From Bacteroidetes bacterium CG12_big_fil_rev_8_21_14_0_65_60_17 (GTDB lineage Bacteria > Bacteroidota > Rhodothermia > Rhodothermales > UBA10348), in contig PCUY01000040.1 of the NCBI GenBank assembly GCA_002787815.1, forward strand, positions 26,497-60,559: DNA of 34,063 nt, given 5' to 3'. The translations under genes were made by a program, and so were the position numbers. Every line of letters starts with the position of its first letter. The stretch's first letter is position 1. Shown here one piece after another: positions 27,050 through 33,991 of this stretch. The notes below the pieces were generated by a model. That model did not search any database, was not told the origin of the DNA, and saw nothing but the letters and a program-made list of their open reading frames with translations.

Positions 27050-28501
27050 ATGAAAACACGACATGATACGGACCTCCTGGAACAGGAACTGGAACGACTG
27101 GAGCCGCTGGCCCGCAAGCTCGAGACGCCCGCGGCCGACCGGAATCGCCGCCTGGAGGCCGTCCACGCGTACGCATCCGACTATCTGGATGCGCAGGGTG
27201 CGGCGCCGGCCTACACCCGCAGCCCGGATCTGTCGGCAGGCCTGTTGGACACGCCCATTTCGGAAACCGGTGCCGGGCTCGACGCGGCACTCGACGTGCT
27301 CGATCGGTACGTGGATCACGAGGGACTCAATACCACCTCGGGCCGGTTTACGGGATACGTCCCGGGCGGCGGTGTATACGAATCGGCGCTCGGCGACTAC
27401 CTGGCGGCGGTCACGAACCGGTATGCCGGCGTGTTTTTCGCCAGCCCCGGCGCCGTGCGCATGGAAAATCAACTCGTCCGCTGGATGGCCGGTCTGGTGG
27501 GCTTTCCAGCCGAGGCGGGCGGATACCTGTCGGCAGGTGGCAGCCTGGCCAATCTGACGGCGGTGGTGACGGCGCGGGATGTACACGGAATCGAAGCCGG
27601 GGCCGTACCCCGCGCCGTCGTCTACCTCAGCGACCACGCACATCACTGCGTGGACAAGGCCCTCCGTGTGGCGGGCCTGGGGCGCGCTGTGCTGCGCCGT
27701 GTACCGGTGGACGAAGCCTGGCGCATGGATGCCGGTGCGCTCGCGAGCGCCATCGAAGACGATCTGGATGATGGCCTTATGCCCTGGCTCGTCGTTGCCA
27801 GTGCCGGCACCACCAACACGGGCAGCGTGGATCCGCTTGCAGATATTGCCGACGTGGCCGACCGGCACGGCCTCTGGTTCCATGTAGATGCGGCGTACGG
27901 CGGCTTTTTCCTCCTTACAGAGACCGGTAAAAACCGGCTCCGCGGTATTGAAAGGGCCCATTCAGTCGTGATGGATCCGCACAAAACCCTCTTCCTGCCC
28001 TATGGCTCCGGCGCACTGATTGTGCGCGACGGCGCACTCATCAGGCAATCCCACCTCTCGGATGCCAGCTACATGCAGGATGCCCGCGCCGCCGACGGCG
28101 AGTGGTCTCCCGCGCACATGTCGCCCGAGCTCACCAAACATTTCCGGGGCCTGCGGATGTGGCTTCCGCTCCAGGTGCACGGCGTTGCCCCGTTCCGCGA
28201 TGCCCTCGACGAGAAGCTGGTGCTTGCCCGCTGGGCATGGGAGCGGCTCCGCGCATCGGACCGGTTCGAAGTCGGCCCGAAGCCCGACCTGACGGTCGTG
28301 ACCTTTCGCCTCAGGGGCAGCGACGAGGCAAACCGCCGCCTGCTCGAAGCCGTTCACCAGGACGGGCGCGTGTTCTTCAGCTCAACGGTCATCGATGGGC
28401 GGTTTACGCTGCGCCTGGCCATTGTCAGCTTCCGCTCGCATCTCGACGACATCCGCCTCACGCTCGACGTGCTCGAGGAACTGGCTGCCTCCCATGATTG
28501 A
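27050..28501 (+). CDS. PLP-dependent group II amino acid decarboxylase
   Basis: A 483-residue pyridoxal-phosphate enzyme of the aromatic-L-amino-acid/glutamate decarboxylase type (group II). The PLP lysine is K312 in DPHKTLF; the ring-holding pair is H278-V-D280 in FHVDAAYGG. Upstream are SAGGSLANLTAVVTAR and an N-terminal activity-loop region (GRFTGYVPGGGVYESALGDY). The substrate is not certain: aromatic amino acids, DABA and glutamate are all used by relatives. ATG at 27050 is chosen over TTG at 27041. A GGTGGG lies directly upstream but too close for a good ribosome site. It overlaps the phosphatase gene by eight bases and diverges from the hydroxylase. Confidence 0.9.
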   Translation: MKTRHDTDLLEQELERLEPLARKLETPAADRNRRLEAVHAYASDYLDAQGAAPAYTRSPDLSAGLLDTPISETGAGLDAALDVLDRYVDHEGLNTTSGRFTGYVPGGGVYESALGDYLAAVTNRYAGVFFASPGAVRMENQLVRWMAGLVGFPAEAGGYLSAGGSLANLTAVVTARDVHGIEAGAVPRAVVYLSDHAHHCVDKALRVAGLGRAVLRRVPVDEAWRMDAGALASAIEDDLDDGLMPWLVVASAGTTNTGSVDPLADIADVADRHGLWFHVDAAYGGFFLLTETGKNRLRGIERAHSVVMDPHKTLFLPYGSGALIVRDGALIRQSHLSDASYMQDARAADGEWSPAHMSPELTKHFRGLRMWLPLQVHGVAPFRDALDEKLVLARWAWERLRASDRFEVGPKPDLTVVTFRLRGSDEANRRLLEAVHQDGRVFFSSTVIDGRFTLRLAIVSFRSHLDDIRLTLDVLEELAASHD

Positions 28502-29291
28502 ATTCGCCCTTGAACTGGCCCGCCGCGCCGAGGCCGACATCCTGCCGCGCTTCCGCAACACGGACGTTTTCACGAAGGCCGACGGTACGGTCGTGACCGA
28601 AGCCGACCGCGCCGCCGAGCGCCTCATGCGCGCCCTGATTGCAGAAGAATTCCCGGACGATGCCATACTCGGCGAAGAGTACGGCGCGCAGGCAGGCACA
28701 TCCGGCCGCCGCTGGATCCTCGATCCCATTGACGGCACGGCCGCCTTCACGCTCGGACTGCCCACATTCGGCACGCTCATCGCGCTCGAAGAAGAAGGCG
28801 AGGCCCGGCTCGGCGTTATCCACCTGCCCGCCCTCGGCGAAACCGTCTACGCTGCGCGCGGCATGGGCTGCTGGCACCGCAACGATCAGGGCCAGGCGCA
28901 CGAAATCCGGGTAGATGCGTCGGCCGCGGCCCTCCGGGATGCGTACGTGTCCTCGACAGGGGTCTACCGGACGCACATCCAGCCCCTCAAGGCCGACGAC
29001 CCCATGGATCTGGGCGCCGTCATCCGCCGCGCCGCCCGCTTCCGCTTCGTGGGCGACTGCGTGCAGCACGCCCTCGTGGCTCGTGGCGTCATCCACGCCG
29101 CCATCGATACCGAAATGCATCCGTGGGACAACGCCGCCATCATTCCCTGCGTACTTGAGGCAGGCGGGGCCGTCGCATCCACACGGGGAAAAACAGACAA
29201 CCTGGTAGATGCGCCCGATCTTGTAACGGCCTCAAGCCCCGCGCTTCTGCAGGAAATCGTAGCTACTTTATACAACGAGGAATCGCGTTAA
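28494..29291 (+). CDS. Inositol monophosphatase family phosphatase (HisN/SuhB-like)
   Basis: A 265-residue Mg-dependent phosphomonoesterase of the IMPase superfamily. The metal-binding set is present: GEEYG (E61-E62), LDPIDGT (D77, D80) and WDNAA (W211-D212). The substrate may be histidinol phosphate, myo-inositol phosphate, or a nucleotide-like phosphate. Members of this subfamily with the GEE-Y-G motif are often annotated as histidinol-phosphatase, but no his genes are near. The start codon lies in the end of the decarboxylase gene (8-base overlap), implying coupled translation. It stops 51 bases before the convergent MarR gene. Confidence 0.92.
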   Translation: MIEFALELARRAEADILPRFRNTDVFTKADGTVVTEADRAAERLMRALIAEEFPDDAILGEEYGAQAGTSGRRWILDPIDGTAAFTLGLPTFGTLIALEEEGEARLGVIHLPALGETVYAARGMGCWHRNDQGQAHEIRVDASAAALRDAYVSSTGVYRTHIQPLKADDPMDLGAVIRRAARFRFVGDCVQHALVARGVIHAAIDTEMHPWDNAAIIPCVLEAGGAVASTRGKTDNLVDAPDLVTASSPALLQEIVATLYNEESR

Positions 29292-29342
29292 CCGCACCAC
29301 CGCCCCCGGTATCATCGAGACACGTTGGCAACATGACGTTAC

Positions 29343-29972
29343 TCACTCCTCGGCCATGCCGACCGGCTCCCACTCCGGGCAGTCCAGCCGGTAATCGCCC
29401 GGGCCGAGTGGCTCTGACAACAGGAGGCACCGCGCGGTAGAGCGGTCCCCTTCACGGGCAAAGTGGGTGCAGATCGGGCACATCCGGGCGACTGCCACCT
29501 GCCCGTCCACGTGCAGGCCCGACACGAAACAAAGCAGCGACTCCGCCAGTGCATCCAGATCCGTTGCCGGCATGGCTCCGAGAATACGTTCATACGGTGC
29601 AGACCACGTGGCCAGATCGTTGTAAACGTTTCTTCCGTTCGCGGTGAGACGCAGGACACGGGCGCGGGCATCATCGGCGGACTTCTTCTTGTCCAGAAGA
29701 CCTTTCCTGACGAGCGAGTTCACCGCATCGCTCACGGTCGGCACCGTCAGATCAAAGTACCGTGCCAGGACAGACAGACGCGACTCCGACGCTTCATGCG
29801 TAGCTACGTGAATGAGAAGGCGAGACTGGATGGGACTCAACCCGGCATTCCCAGCCGCCTCACGAGTGGATGTCAGTATGATGTGGCCAATCCGTTCCAG
29901 CGCGGCCAAGATCTTGGCAGGACGATTCTTCGCCTGTCTCCGGGGATCCAATACGTGTTCTGCTCTGGTCAT
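29343..29972 (-). CDS. MarR-family regulator with a cysteine-rich C-terminal tail
   Basis: A 209-residue winged-helix repressor-type protein. Residues about 45-115 form the MarR DNA-binding unit (LSPIQSRLLIHVATHE, recognition helix TVPTVSDAVNSLVRKG, wing KKSADDARARVLRLT). After the dimer helices comes a tail with C148, C165, C168, H170, C182 and C198, including CPICTH, a spacing that suits zinc, iron-sulfur or redox-thiol chemistry. This tail is longer than in common MarR proteins of about 145 residues. It is divergent from the secreted-protein/DUF2024 pair with an 82-base gap bearing two dyads, so it probably controls both itself and that pair. Ligand or oxidant sensing is inferred, not shown. 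Confidence 0.88.
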   Translation of the reverse strand: MTRAEHVLDPRRQAKNRPAKILAALERIGHIILTSTREAAGNAGLSPIQSRLLIHVATHEASESRLSVLARYFDLTVPTVSDAVNSLVRKGLLDKKKSADDARARVLRLTANGRNVYNDLATWSAPYERILGAMPATDLDALAESLLCFVSGLHVDGQVAVARMCPICTHFAREGDRSTARCLLLSEPLGPGDYRLDCPEWEPVGMAEE

Positions 29973-29984
29973 GATTATATTATT

Positions 29985-29993
29985 AGGACTCCT
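29985..29993. promoter_or_regulatory. Operator-like dyad 1 near the MarR gene
   Basis: AGGACTCCT is a nine-base interrupted palindrome (AGGA-N-TCCT) lying 13 bases upstream of the MarR start codon and directly next to the -35 of the rightward promoter. With its neighbouring bases it makes a 12-base arm (29982-29993) that is exactly repeated in inverted orientation at 30024-30035. Confidence 0.6.
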
Positions 29994-30021
29994 TTGCTTT
30001 TATGATGGGACGTCGTATTAT
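29994..30021 (+). promoter_or_regulatory. Candidate promoter for the secreted protein-DUF2024 pair
   Basis: TTGCTT (29994-29999), 16-base spacer, TATTAT (30016-30021). The predicted start falls at about 30028, in the centre of dyad 2, and dyad 1 abuts the -35, so a bound repressor would cover both ends of the promoter. Confidence 0.5.
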
Positions 30022-30023
30022 TG

Positions 30024-30032
30024 AGGAGTCCT
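30024..30032. promoter_or_regulatory. Operator-like dyad 2 over the predicted transcription start
   Basis: AGGAGTCCT (AGGA-N-TCCT) with its flank forms a 12-base arm (30024-30035) that is the exact reverse complement of 29982-29993. Dyad centres are 39 bases apart. It lies 22 bases before the secreted-protein start. Confidence 0.6.
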
Positions 30033-30054
30033 AATCATAAACCTCGGTACTTCC

Positions 30055-30813
30055 ATGCTCCCCTGCCGTTCCCGATTCGCTCCTGCGCCGCATTTGCCAT
30101 GGCTTGCGCTTCTCGCACTGACAATGATCAGTGTCCCTGCCGCCGCACAGCAGACCGATGGCGGCGCGCCCGCCGCTACGAACGACCTTGATATTACTGC
30201 TGCCCACGTCGAGATCCTGCATGAACTCGAACTGGCGGTTTTTGAAATCTCCGTAGAAGGCCGAGCCGGCCACACCATACCCGAAGCCGCCGGGCAACTC
30301 GACGGAGCTCCGGTTCTCGGGTATGTTTTTCCTACTACGCTCAAACCGGAGGACGTCGGATTCGCACCCGGAGACGGCATTGTCGCCCTGGCGGCGACAT
30401 CACATCCCGATTTTGACGACACCCCTCTCTGGGATGAAGGCGCAAATGGAGTGTATGACGACGATGGACGGATTTTCCACTCACACTGGGTAGTCCTCGT
30501 GCCCGATGATCGTGTTGCTGGCGGCCTGTCCGTCAAAGCGACGCAGAACGTCGAATCCGACCTGCCACCCACAGCTCCCGGCATGCCCATGTACCTCGAT
30601 TCACCTGGATTCCAGGTCGTCTTGCGCGACGGGTTGCTCAAAATTATTGTACCTCTGTTCCGAATGTCGAACAGAACCGACTTCCAGTTCGATGCCGTAT
30701 CGGCCTACATGCGCGTCAATACGTCACAGCCAGACGCCCCCATGCTGGGAGTCTTCAAGGTTTACAGCGTGCTCTCATCCGATCTCAGCCTTCCCTACAC
30801 CGTCGATCAGTAA
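30055..30813 (+). CDS. Secreted protein of unknown function, in the MarR divergon
   Basis: A 252-residue exported protein. An N-terminal basic segment and hydrophobic run (LPWLALLALTMISV, cleavage after PAAAQ) form a signal peptide. The mature body, of about 220 residues, has a beta-rich appearance with well-formed blocks: GAPVLGYVFPTTLKPEDVGF, ATSHPDFDDTPLWDEG, DGRIFHSHWVVLVPDDR, GMPMYLDSPGFQVV and a closing VFKVYSVLSSDLSLPYTV. Its mature part has no cysteine. The repeated Asp-rich and His-Ser-His pieces could bind a metal. I do not recognise a named domain. It lies 22 bases before DUF2024 and next to the operator-like dyads, so it is the likely regulated target of the MarR protein. Confidence 0.85.
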   Translation: MLPCRSRFAPAPHLPWLALLALTMISVPAAAQQTDGGAPAATNDLDITAAHVEILHELELAVFEISVEGRAGHTIPEAAGQLDGAPVLGYVFPTTLKPEDVGFAPGDGIVALAATSHPDFDDTPLWDEGANGVYDDDGRIFHSHWVVLVPDDRVAGGLSVKATQNVESDLPPTAPGMPMYLDSPGFQVVLRDGLLKIIVPLFRMSNRTDFQFDAVSAYMRVNTSQPDAPMLGVFKVYSVLSSDLSLPYTVDQ

Positions 30814-30835
30814 CACAAGGCAGGAGTAAAACACC

Positions 30836-31096
30836 ATGAAAATCGCCGTCTGGGACACCTGTGTACCCCGCTCGGACAACGGTCACACCATGCATTTCGA
30901 CATCCTCGTTCCCGATGGAACGCCGTTCCCGGAGGTTCAACGATATGGCCGGGAATACCTGGCAACGAAGGGCCAGTGTGGACAGCCCCTCACCACAAGC
31001 GAATGCCAGTATTGCCACTCCGAGTCGGCATCCGCTTCCGCAGAAACGGACATCAGGGCCTCCGGATATGCCATCATTGAAATGGAGAATTGCTGA
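30836..31096 (+). CDS. DUF2024 family small protein
   Basis: An 86-residue cytosolic protein matching DUF2024: it opens MKIAVWDTCVPR, continues GHTMHFDILVPDG, has YGREYLATKGQCGQPLT and ends YAIIEMENC. It has five cysteines: C9, C48, C57, C60 and the terminal C86; C57-x2-C60-H61 suggests a metal or thiol site. I know of no established function for the family. An AGGAG site nine bases upstream of ATG supports the start. It follows the secreted-protein gene by 22 bases and is probably cotranscribed under MarR control. Confidence 0.93.
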   Translation: MKIAVWDTCVPRSDNGHTMHFDILVPDGTPFPEVQRYGREYLATKGQCGQPLTTSECQYCHSESASASAETDIRASGYAIIEMENC

Positions 31097-31264
31097 CACG
31101 TGGCTGTGGCAACGCCTCAAGACGACGCGCGTGTGAGCAGGTCGAAAAGGCAGAAATGAAATCGCCAAAAGAGCCAGTGATTTCCGAACTTGGGGAGGAA
31201 CCTCCGGGAAGCTCATATAGCGCACGACCGGCTCCTTGACTCTGAACAGCCTTATTTGCTAATC

Positions 31265-32593
31265 ATGTCCACACGCCGCCAGTTTCTCCGCCGCACCGGC
31301 CTCGCCACAGCCGCCCTCGCCCTTCCTCTCGGTCCGGCAAGCCGCCCCGGGTCACCGCTCCGTACGCCGCTCCGTACGCCGCCCGCCGCAGCACCACTTC
31401 TGCCCGCTCCGGGCCGCGCACCCGGTGAAGACTTCTGGGAAGATGTTGCGGCCCGGTATGAAACCACCGACCGGATCACGAACCTGGAAGGCGGCTACTG
31501 GGGCATGATGGCCGCGCCAGTGCTTGACGCGTTCCAGCGCCACACGGCCCGGGTCAACCGGGAGAATTCGTTCTACGCCCGCACGCAGTTCAATCGCGAT
31601 GCAGAGGCCGTGCGGGAGCGCGTAGCCGCCCTGCTCGACGTTGCCCCGGGGGAAATCGCCTTCTCCCGGAACGCCACCGAGGCCCTGCAGGCCCTGATTG
31701 GACAGTACAACAGGCTCGAGACCGGCGAGACGGTCATGTATGCCGACCTGGACTACCCTGCCATGCAGCATGCCATGAACGCGCTCGCCGCCCGGCGCCG
31801 GGCCGAAGTGGCGACACTCGTCATCCCCGAGCCTGCCGAATCTGCCGGGCAGATTGTGGATGCGTACGCCGAGGCCTTCGACGCGCATCCGCGCACGCGG
31901 CTCCTTCTGGTCACGCACGCCAACAACAAGACCGGACTCATCCACCCTGTTGGCGACATCACGGCGCTGGCGCGCGCCCGCGGCATTGATGTGATTGTCG
32001 ATGCCGCGCACTCCTGGGGCCACGTACCCTTTGACGTGGCCGGATTCGGCGCGGACTACGTGGGCATGAATCTGCACAAATGGATGGGCGCGCCACTCGG
32101 TATCGGTGCCATGTATATCCGTGCGGCAGGCCTTGCCGCCATTGACCGGGCCCACGGGGACACGGGCAGCCTTGACGCCATTGACAGCCGCCTGCACACG
32201 GGCACCACGAACTTTGCAACCACACTCACGGTCAATGATGCCCTGGACTTCCAGCAGTCCGTGGGGTTTGAGAACAAATACGCCCGCGTTCGGCACCTGC
32301 GCGACCTCTGGGTGCGCGAGGCCCGCACCATGGACGGCGTCGACATCCTCACGCCCGATGATCCGGACCTCGTGGGCGCCATTACCAGCTTCCGCCTGCA
32401 TGGCCGGACATCGGGCGAGGAAAACCGTGCCCTGGTTCGGACCCTTGCCGAAGAATACGGCATTTTCACTGTCGCCCGGACGGGCATTGCCGGCGGCGAT
32501 TGCATCCGCGTCACTCCCGCGCTCTACAACCTGCCACCGGATCTCGAAAAACTGGTCGCGGCGTTGCGCGACCTGGCGGCGAAGCGTGGCTGA
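31265..32593 (+). CDS. Tat-signal class V PLP aminotransferase-fold enzyme (isopenicillin N epimerase-like)
   Basis: A 442-residue PLP enzyme of the aminotransferase class V/cysteine desulfurase fold, closest in style to CefD-like 'isopenicillin N epimerase' relatives. The PLP lysine is K272 in NLHKWMG; VDAAHSWG holds the ring aspartate; SRNATEALQ and GTTNFAT are family blocks. The N-terminus begins MSTRRQFLRRTGLATAALALP, cut here to its key elements: twin arginines (R4-R5), F7-L8, then a hydrophobic run, a Tat export signal. The start at 31265 is chosen because this signal begins there. A Pro/Arg-rich linker with a 12-base tandem repeat follows. The substrate is unknown. A preceding 168-base gap separates it from DUF2024. 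Confidence 0.9.
   Translation: MSTRRQFLRRTGLATAALALPLGPASRPGSPLRTPLRTPPAAAPLLPAPGRAPGEDFWEDVAARYETTDRITNLEGGYWGMMAAPVLDAFQRHTARVNRENSFYARTQFNRDAEAVRERVAALLDVAPGEIAFSRNATEALQALIGQYNRLETGETVMYADLDYPAMQHAMNALAARRRAEVATLVIPEPAESAGQIVDAYAEAFDAHPRTRLLLVTHANNKTGLIHPVGDITALARARGIDVIVDAAHSWGHVPFDVAGFGADYVGMNLHKWMGAPLGIGAMYIRAAGLAAIDRAHGDTGSLDAIDSRLHTGTTNFATTLTVNDALDFQQSVGFENKYARVRHLRDLWVREARTMDGVDILTPDDPDLVGAITSFRLHGRTSGEENRALVRTLAEEYGIFTVARTGIAGGDCIRVTPALYNLPPDLEKLVAALRDLAAKRG
31356..31379 (+). repeat. Tandem 12-base repeat in the linker of the Tat-signal PLP enzyme
   Basis: CGCTCCGTACGC occurs twice back to back (31356-31367 and 31368-31379), encoding a repeated LRTP. It lies between signal peptide and catalytic domain, where length changes should be tolerated. 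Confidence 0.85.
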
Positions 32594-32613
32594 CGAACAC
32601 ATTGGAAAACTGC

Positions 32614-33036
32614 ATGATCGGATCCCCCTTTTCACAGACATTCCCCGTTCCTGATGACACGATAGATGCGAACGGGCACGTCAACAACGTAGCCTACGTG
32701 GGCTGGATGCAGGACGTGGCCATTGCCCACTCCGATTCCACCGGGGCCACGCGCGCCGCGTTCGAGGAAGGCGGCACGTGGGTTGTTCGCGAGCACGTCA
32801 TTGAGTACCTGCGCCCGCTGCTGCCCGGCACCACAGTCCGTGTAGATACCTGGATTGACGATGCCGAGGGTGTGCGCTCCACACGCCGCTACGTCTTCAA
32901 GGACGCGGCTTCGGGCCGCGAAGTCGTGCGCGGCCGGACACTGTGGGTCTTCCTCGACACGACCTCCGGCCGGCCGCGCGCCATCCCCGACCGCGTCATA
33001 TACGCCTTTACCGGCAGCGACGGAGGCCGTAGCTGA
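32614..33036 (+). CDS. Hotdog-fold acyl-CoA/ACP thioesterase (4HBT family)
   Basis: A 140-residue single hotdog thioesterase. The signature DANGHVNNVAYVGWMQD holds the conserved D18, H22 and N24-N25 and introduces the long central helix. The rest follows with WVVREHVIEYLRPL, VRVDTWIDD and VRSTRRYVFKD strands. These enzymes hydrolyse fatty acyl or 4-hydroxybenzoyl thioesters as a housekeeping or quality function in the cytosol. ATG at 32614 is chosen because the hotdog domain begins right after it; the frame is open upstream into the previous gene. It lies 20 bases after the PLP enzyme, so the two may share an mRNA. Confidence 0.92.
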   Translation: MIGSPFSQTFPVPDDTIDANGHVNNVAYVGWMQDVAIAHSDSTGATRAAFEEGGTWVVREHVIEYLRPLLPGTTVRVDTWIDDAEGVRSTRRYVFKDAASGREVVRGRTLWVFLDTTSGRPRAIPDRVIYAFTGSDGGRS

Positions 33037-33076
33037 TGCCCGCATCCGGAGGAACGCGGGCTTCGTGATTTGGAAT

Positions 33077-33099
33077 TTGTGCCACAAGCTGTGGCACAA
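33077..33099. terminator. Ten-base-pair perfect hairpin between convergent genes
   Basis: TTGTGCCACA (33077-33086), loop AGC, TGTGGCACAA (33090-33099). It sits between the thioesterase and the leftward toxin gene. No T-run follows on either strand, so termination is possible but not certain; a protein-binding dyad is the alternative. Confidence 0.45.
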
Positions 33100-33117
33100 T
33101 CGGTCGAATTGCCTCCG

Positions 33118-33639
33118 TCAACTCTCGTTGAAAAGCTTCTGAATGGTTCTCATGGGCAGATATAGATGCAATCTGTCGTCCGCCAATTCCTGAAAACCGT
33201 ACTGCCCGTAGAATCTTTTTGCATCGTCTGTTTTCGCGTCCACCTCAACCGCCGCTATACCGATCTCCTCAGCCAGCAGGAGCGACCGTCTCAGAGCGTC
33301 CATCAACAGCAACGCTCCAATCCCCGATCCACGAGCATCAACGCTGGTCGCCAGGCGCCCGAGCCTGACGACGGGAACCGGATAACGGGGCAGCTTCCTG
33401 GCTTCCTGCTCCGCCAAGTTCGAATAGGAGATTTCCCCATTGGAAATGCAGTAGTAACCCAAAATGAATGTGCTGCCAGGATGTACCGCCACGTATGTGA
33501 CACTGATTCCTTTTCGTGCATTCTGCGTGGCATAGCGCTTCAGGAACACATTCAGATCGTCAATTCCACAGTCGAACGAATCTTTTTGATGTGCTTTACC
33601 CAGGCGAACAATCCGAATGTTTCCCGGACCAGCGCCCAT
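33118..33639 (-). CDS. GNAT acetyltransferase toxin (TacT-like)
   Basis: A 173-residue GNAT protein. It carries the TacT-type N-terminal motif FDCGIDDLNVFLKRYA (about 22-37), the acetyl-CoA loop in RGSGIG (R103-G108) within LGRLATSVDARGSG, and AKRFYGQYGF (Y144 as probable catalytic tyrosine region). TacT-like toxins acetylate the amino group of charged aminoacyl-tRNA and so stop translation. The gene directly follows the DUF1778 antitoxin with one base between stop and start, as in known pairs, which strongly supports the call. The target tRNA is not predictable. Confidence 0.93.
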   Translation of the reverse strand: MGAGPGNIRIVRLGKAHQKDSFDCGIDDLNVFLKRYATQNARKGISVTYVAVHPGSTFILGYYCISNGEISYSNLAEQEARKLPRYPVPVVRLGRLATSVDARGSGIGALLLMDALRRSLLLAEEIGIAAVEVDAKTDDAKRFYGQYGFQELADDRLHLYLPMRTIQKLFNES

Positions 33640-33640
33640 G

Positions 33641-33955
33641 CTACCCGGAAATCCTCCTCCGGTACTGTCTCAAAGCGTCGGACAGTTTGGCATTCGGTTC
33701 CGTATCGTCCCGAAGCATGTCGTTGAATTTTTCCCAATCTCCCAGAGTGAGCTCTGTTGACTTGTGTTCTCTGATAATCCTGGCTGACCTGTCAAGCAAT
33801 GTCGACAGAACGTATGAGGTCAATGACTCACCTGACAAGGCAGCGGCCTTCTCTATCAGGGATTTTTGGGATTCCGTCGACCTCAGATCGAGTCGTGCCT
33901 TCTTCGGGGAGTCATCGCGCGTGGCATGATCCGGATGAGTAGACGCAGTTGACAT
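33641..33955 (-). CDS. DUF1778 antitoxin (TacA-like, ribbon-helix-helix)
   Basis: A 104-residue DUF1778 protein. The ribbon-helix-helix DNA-binding unit is about residues 19-55 (ARLDLRSTESQKSLIEKAAALSG, a start strand then two helices, given here in part), followed by SLTSYVLSTLLDRSARIIREH and a disordered, charged C-terminal tail that in TacA wraps the toxin (LTLGDWEKFNDMLRDD). It is encoded before the GNAT toxin with a one-base gap, so it probably neutralises the toxin and represses the operon through the nearby inverted repeat. Confidence 0.93.
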   Translation of the reverse strand: MSTASTHPDHATRDDSPKKARLDLRSTESQKSLIEKAAALSGESLTSYVLSTLLDRSARIIREHKSTELTLGDWEKFNDMLRDDTEPNAKLSDALRQYRRRISG

Positions 33956-33972
33956 GATAGTTTTGGGTATTT

Positions 33973-33991
33973 GTACGGATATGAACCGTAC
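33973..33991. promoter_or_regulatory. Inverted repeat upstream of the toxin-antitoxin genes, likely operator
   Basis: GTACGG (33973-33978), seven-base spacer, CCGTAC (33986-33991). It lies 18 to 36 bases upstream of the antitoxin start, a normal place for a ribbon-helix-helix antitoxin to bind and autoregulate. Confidence 0.55.

Noticed and set aside
27009-27290. Extension of the hydroxylase start to 27290
   Set aside because: The segment is Pro/Arg-rich, antisense to the decarboxylase, and a ribosome site is present before ATG at 27008.
31194-31205. GGAGG-AA-CCTCC as a terminator upstream of the PLP enzyme
   Set aside because: Only five-base arms with a two-base gap, too tight to fold as a stem, and no T-run.
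31352-32641. Minus-strand frame of 429 codons across the PLP enzyme
   Set aside because: Antisense shadow of a gene with a clear catalytic lysine and export signal.
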